Positions 7,943 to 10,624 of a stretch of 10,624 nucleotides of DNA are shown here, one piece after another. Source of the DNA: Acidobacteriota bacterium (lineage in GTDB: Bacteria > Acidobacteriota > Vicinamibacteria > Vicinamibacterales > CAVVIG01); assembly GCA_003222555.1 (NCBI GenBank), contig QHWL01000161.1, positions 1-10,624 of the forward strand. The letters run 5' to 3'. A program made the translations under genes and the position numbers. Below the pieces are notes generated by a model that did no database searches, was not told where the DNA came from, and saw only the letters and a program-made list of their open reading frames with translations. Position 1 is the stretch's first letter. Each line of letters starts with the position of its first letter.

Positions 7943-8523
7943 TACCGGCTGCTCCATTATCACGGCCTGACGACGTGCACGCCGAACGAGTCGGAAGTGG
8001 AACAGGTGCTCGGCTTCCGTATCGAGGACGATTCGGAGGCGCTCGAGCGGGCGGGCCGGCTGCTGCTGCGGCGAACCGGCATGCAGGCCGTCCTCATCAC
8101 CCGCGGCAGTCGCGGGATGGCGCTTTTTCAGCGCAAGCAGATCACCGTTCATATTCCGATCTTCGGCTCCGACGAGGTGGCCGACGTGACCGGGGCAGGG
8201 GACACCGTGATCGCTGCCTTCGGAGTGGCGCTCGCCGCGGGTGCGTCGTTTTACGAGGCCGCGCGGCTGGCCAACTACGCCGGCGGTCTCGTCGTGATGA
8301 AGAGAGGGACCGCCACGGTTTCCGCAACGGAGCTGAGCCACGCGGTTGCGAGCGATCACGACACGTCCGTCGAGAACTGGTCTCGGGAAGGGGCCGCCCA
8401 AGACCGTGGACGCTGACCTTAGACTGAGCGGACAGTCGGTCGATGAGCGCCGGGCAGCCGATGGCTGCGAGGCACAGGTCGTGACAGCCTTGAGCCCGAG
8501 CGAGCGCGAAGGCGCGAGTGAGA

Positions 8524-8549
8524 GCGCCCCGGGGTGGGGCCCCGGGCGC
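8524..8549. other. GC-rich hairpin upstream of rfaE2
   Basis: GCGCCC (8524-8529) pairs with GGGCGC (8544-8549). After a bulged C, GGGG (8531-8534) pairs with CCCC (8540-8543) around a 5-nt loop. It sits 28 bp before the rfaE2 ATG in the 161-bp gap after rfaE1. No U-tract follows, so a plain intrinsic terminator is unlikely. It could affect readthrough or rfaE2 translation. The rest of 8417-8577 shows nothing I recognise. Confidence 0.4.
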
Positions 8550-8577
8550 CGTGAAGGATAAGGGCCCCGCGAAAAAA

Positions 8578-9042
8578 ATGATCGTTTCCGAATCCGAGCT
8601 CGTCGATGCGGTCGCGCGCGATCGCGCCGCCGGGAAGACCATCGCCTTTGCAAATGGCTGTTTCGATCTGCTCCACGTCGGCCACGTCCGTTACCTGAAC
8701 GGCGCGGCGGCCGAAGGCGACCGCCTCATCGTGGCGGTCAACGACGATCGGTCCGTGTCGGCGCTGAAGGGGCCCGGACGCCCGATTCTCGGCGCAGCCG
8801 ATCGCGCCGAGCTCGTCGCCGCGCTGCGCGGCGTCGATTACGTGATCGTCTTCGGCGACGCGACCGCCGGGCGGCTCTTGAGGCTGCTCGAACCCGACGT
8901 GCACTGCAAAGGCACCGATTACGCCGTCGACACCGTTCCTGAGCGGGCTGTCGTGCAGGCATACGGCGGGCGTACTGCAATCGTGGGCGACTCCAAGAGC
9001 CATTCCACCCGCGATCTCCTCGCACGGCTGGCGCGTGGTTGA
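8578..9042 (+). CDS. rfaE2: D-glycero-beta-D-manno-heptose 1-phosphate adenylyltransferase
   Basis: Cytidylyltransferase-fold enzyme (HldE domain 2, HldC) that joins heptose 1-phosphate to AMP from ATP, making ADP-heptose. 154 aa from ATG 8578, close to stand-alone RfaE2 proteins of about 160. Motifs are FANGCFDLLHVGHVRYL with the nucleotide-binding HVGH (33-36), DRLIVAVNDDRSV, LKGPGRPI, and KGTDYAVDTVPE. In-frame GTGs at 8551 and 8518 would add 9 or 20 residues. The ATG is preferred because MIVSESELVDAVARDRAAGK matches the usual N-terminus; the upstream codons lie in hairpin sequence. There is no convincing Shine-Dalgarno sequence, only AAGGG about 12 nt upstream. It is unfused from rfaE1, unlike E. 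coli HldE. Its stop overlaps the possible GTG start of waaC. The gene itself looks intact. Confidence 0.92.
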   Translation: MIVSESELVDAVARDRAAGKTIAFANGCFDLLHVGHVRYLNGAAAEGDRLIVAVNDDRSVSALKGPGRPILGAADRAELVAALRGVDYVIVFGDATAGRLLRLLEPDVHCKGTDYAVDTVPERAVVQAYGGRTAIVGDSKSHSTRDLLARLARG

Positions 9043-10069
9043 CCTGCACCACGTGAACCGCGTCCTCATCGTCCGCCTTGGCGCGCTCGGCGACATCGTG
9101 CACGCCATTCCGGTGGCGGCGGCCCTGCGGCGCGCTTTTCCAGACGCGCAGATCGACTGGCTCGTCAGCACGAAGCACCGCGAGATCCTCGATCTCGTGC
9201 CGGTGATTGATCGCCGGCTCGCGATCGACGACCGCGCCGGCGCGGGCGCCGTAACGCGGATGCTTGCGGGCATCCGCGAAGTGCGGCGTGCCCGGTACGA
9301 CGTTGCGCTGGACCTGCAGGGGCTGCTCAAGTCTGCCGTTCTGGCGCGCAGCGCCGGCGCCCGGCGCGTGATCGGCTTCTCATCGCGGTATGTCCGCGAA
9401 CCTCTGGCGAGGGCGTTTTACACCGAGGCGCACGATCCGATCGGTGTCGCGCACATCGTGCGTCAGAACCTCGCGCTGCTCGAGCGGATCGGGCTGACGG
9501 TGATTGCGCCGGAGTTTCCCATCGAGCAGGTGGATTCGGCCGTCGCGCGGCAGGTGCGAGAAAGAGCTGGCGGCTGCTACGCGCTGTTGAACCCGGGGGC
9601 GGCGTGGCCCAACAAGCGATGGCCTCCCTCGCGCTTTGCCGCCGTCGCCGCGTCGCTCGCCAGCCGACATGGCGTCGCGTCGGTTGTGCTGTGGGGGCCG
9701 GGAGAACAGTCGCTGGCCGAAGAAGTCGTCGCGGCGTCTGGCGGCGCCGCCATGCTCTCGCCGCCGACGTCGATCGCCGATGTGGTCGCGCTCGCACGCG
9801 CGGCTGCGTTGATGGTTTCGGGCGACACCGGTCCTACGCATGTCGCCGCGGCTGTGGGTACGCCGATCGTCGGCCTTTACGGTCCCACGCACCCATCACG
9901 CAACGGGCCGTGGTCGTCCCACGATGTAACCGTGTCACGCGACGCGATCTGCCAGTGCCATCATTTGAGGCGGTGCAGGCTCGAGCGGATGTGTTTACTG
10001 GATATCGAGGTGGATGAAGTGTTGAGCGCGGTCGAGCGCCGCCTTGCCTCGGAGCGCAGTCGTGTCTGA
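9035..10069 (+). CDS. waaC: ADP-heptose:LPS heptosyltransferase I
   Basis: GT9 enzyme that transfers the first heptose from ADP-heptose to Kdo of the LPS inner core. It acts before WaaF. 344 aa if started at GTG 9035, which overlaps the rfaE2 stop by 8 nt. A second GTG at 9053 would give MNRVLIVRLGALGD, closer to the usual WaaC N-terminus, and is about as likely. Motifs: RLGALGDIVHAIP with the catalytic Asp, LDLQGLLKSAVLAR, GFSSRYVREPLA, NPGAAWPNKRWP, and DTGPTHVAAAVGTPIVGLYGPT for ADP-heptose binding. A C-terminal Cys cluster (CQCHHLRRC, then MCLLDIEVDEV) resembles that of WaaF. RLxALGDIVHAxP separates WaaC from WaaF. Its stop overlaps the start of the next gene by 8 nt, so they are probably co-translated. 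Confidence 0.9.
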   Translation: MVDLHHVNRVLIVRLGALGDIVHAIPVAAALRRAFPDAQIDWLVSTKHREILDLVPVIDRRLAIDDRAGAGAVTRMLAGIREVRRARYDVALDLQGLLKSAVLARSAGARRVIGFSSRYVREPLARAFYTEAHDPIGVAHIVRQNLALLERIGLTVIAPEFPIEQVDSAVARQVRERAGGCYALLNPGAAWPNKRWPPSRFAAVAASLASRHGVASVVLWGPGEQSLAEEVVAASGGAAMLSPPTSIADVVALARAAALMVSGDTGPTHVAAAVGTPIVGLYGPTHPSRNGPWSSHDVTVSRDAICQCHHLRRCRLERMCLLDIEVDEVLSAVERRLASERSRV

Positions 10070-10624
10070 GCCGGGCGTCTCGGAAATGGTTCTGGGCTTG
10101 ATCGCGCGGTTCCGCGTGACGATCGGGTTCACATGCGCCGTGTTCGTGCTCTGGCTGGCCGAGCCGACAGGGGCGAGCCTTGCCGTCGGAACCTCGATCG
10201 CGGTGCTGGGTGAGCTGCTCCGTATCTGGGGCGCCGGTCACCTCAACAAGTCGCGCGAAGTGACTTCGTCAGGACCGTACCGCTGGCTCGCGCATCCGCT
10301 GTACGCCGGGTCGTTGGTGATCGGTGTGGGTCTCGCCGTTGCCTCCGACAGCATCGTGGTGACGGTGATCGTTGCGGTGTATCTCGCGGTCACGCTGGTG
10401 GCCGCAATCAAGAGCGAGGAAGCATTCCTGCGCCGCGTGTTCGGCGTTCATTACGACCGGTACCGTGATGCGGGCATCGTCGATACCCACCGCCGCTTCA
10501 GCCTGGCGCGCGCGTTTGCCAACCGCGAGCATCGAGCGGTCATCGGCCTCGTGCTCGCCGTTTTGCTGCTGGCGTGGAAGGCACGTATAATGGGACGTTT
10601 TGGCGGACAGCCGGAACGCGTGTC
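10062..10624 (+). CDS. Isoprenylcysteine carboxyl methyltransferase-family membrane protein (3' end beyond the window)
   Basis: 187 codons are visible from GTG 10062, with no stop before the right edge. Hydrophobic segments lie at about residues 19-33, 38-55, 84-112 and 151-165, so this is an integral membrane protein. The core TSSGPYRWLAHPLYAGS (68-84), preceded by GHLNKSREV, and the later EEAFLRRVFGVHYDRYRD are the conserved parts of the ICMT/PEMT-like family, which uses S-adenosylmethionine at the membrane face. Bacterial members methylate varied or unknown substrates; here the substrate is not known. The gene overlaps waaC by 8 nt and so belongs to the LPS run, which hints at an envelope lipid or core-related substrate, but that is inference. 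The C-terminal extension after about residue 143 is less conserved. Confidence 0.85.
   Translation, partial: MSEPGVSEMVLGLIARFRVTIGFTCAVFVLWLAEPTGASLAVGTSIAVLGELLRIWGAGHLNKSREVTSSGPYRWLAHPLYAGSLVIGVGLAVASDSIVVTVIVAVYLAVTLVAAIKSEEAFLRRVFGVHYDRYRDAGIVDTHRRFSLARAFANREHRAVIGLVLAVLLLAWKARIMGRFGGQPERV
10563..10591 (+). promoter_or_regulatory. Near-consensus promoter inside the 3' part of the ICMT-like gene
   Basis: TTGCTG (10563-10568), a 17-bp spacer and a perfect TATAAT (10586-10591). Start would be near 10598, just before the right edge, so the site probably drives a gene beyond the window. It is placed by sequence only; a perfect -10 with optimal spacing is uncommon in DNA of this GC content. 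Confidence 0.5.

Larger units (their letters stand above)
7372..8416 (+). pseudogene. rfaE1: Heptose-7-phosphate kinase (PfkB family) disrupted by an inverted duplication
   Basis: RfaE1 (HldE domain 1, HldA) phosphorylates heptose 7-phosphate at C1 on the way to ADP-heptose. From ATG 7372 the frame reads RVLVVGDVIADEFIYGEV, the PfkB signature AGGAGNAANNVAALGG, and TPVKTRILAGG with KQQVVRIDRE, and holds to about 7860. From about 7934, in the next frame, it resumes as [37 protein letters not shown], and the catalytic PfkB motif DVTGAGDTV, to the stop at 8416. In between, 7853-7942 is an exact reverse complement of 7636-7725 and codes for nothing sensible in either frame. By comparison with E. 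coli HldE, roughly 38 residues of the central fold, including the segment with SDY, should be there. As read, translation leaves the kinase frame and stops at 8427. A TTG at 7330 is a less likely start. Also written hldA. Confidence 0.88.

Noticed and set aside
8417..8577. A small gene between rfaE1 and rfaE2
   Set aside because: A 71-codon frame covers it but has no start signal and no recognisable domain. It overlaps the end of rfaE1 and runs through the GC-rich hairpin.
7742..8653. A minus-strand frame encoding a convincing kinase peptide ([19 protein letters not shown])
   Set aside because: The peptide comes only from the inverted copy of rfaE1 sequence at 7853-7942. The rest of the frame is antisense noise, so it is not a second kinase gene.

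Overview
This window is high-GC DNA (roughly two thirds G+C by eye) from a Gram-negative bacterium that makes a Kdo- and heptose-containing lipopolysaccharide. The protein sequences, the separate (unfused) heptose kinase and nucleotidyltransferase genes, and the kinds of short intergenic repeats suggest an environmental lineage such as Acidobacteriota (Vicinamibacteria-like). That placement is from recall of family sequences, not from a search.

Minus strand, 1-2186: a two-gene glycolytic operon, gap (NAD-type glyceraldehyde-3-phosphate dehydrogenase, 335 aa) followed by pgk (phosphoglycerate kinase), which runs off the left edge. The start of gap has an excellent ribosome binding site, and a near-consensus sigma70-type promoter lies about 45 bp upstream of it. 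Between gap and waaA (2187-2318) two promoter-like sequences face opposite ways and overlap at their -35 ends, around a small inverted repeat.

Plus strand, 2319 to the right edge: a tightly packed LPS-core/lipid A gene run with many stop/start overlaps: waaA (Kdo transferase), lpxK (lipid A 4'-kinase), an lpxL-like acyltransferase, waaF (heptosyltransferase II), gmhB (heptose bisphosphate phosphatase), rfaE1 (heptose-7-phosphate kinase), rfaE2 (heptose-1-phosphate adenylyltransferase), waaC (heptosyltransferase I) and an isoprenylcysteine methyltransferase-like membrane protein that runs off the right edge. Together they would finish Kdo-lipid A, make ADP-heptose from heptose 7-phosphate and add the inner-core heptoses. 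gmhA is not in the window.

Two genes of this run are broken as read. The lpxL-like gene changes frame near 4844-4860, consistent with a small deletion. The rfaE1 gene is much stranger: bases 7853-7942 are a perfect 90-bp reverse-complement copy of bases 7636-7725 of the same gene, separated by 127 bp. The copy has replaced the stretch that should encode the middle of the kinase and shifts the frame. This looks like a fold-back template switch, either in the organism or in library/assembly processing. It is the most notable signal in the window.

Smaller features are a hairpin-forming intergenic repeat of a widespread type between gmhB and rfaE1, flanked by TTGAAC direct repeats; three tandem heptamers that form the end of lpxK; a GC-rich hairpin before rfaE2; and a strong promoter-like site inside the last gene. 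I saw no tRNA, rRNA, CRISPR array, transposase or phage gene.
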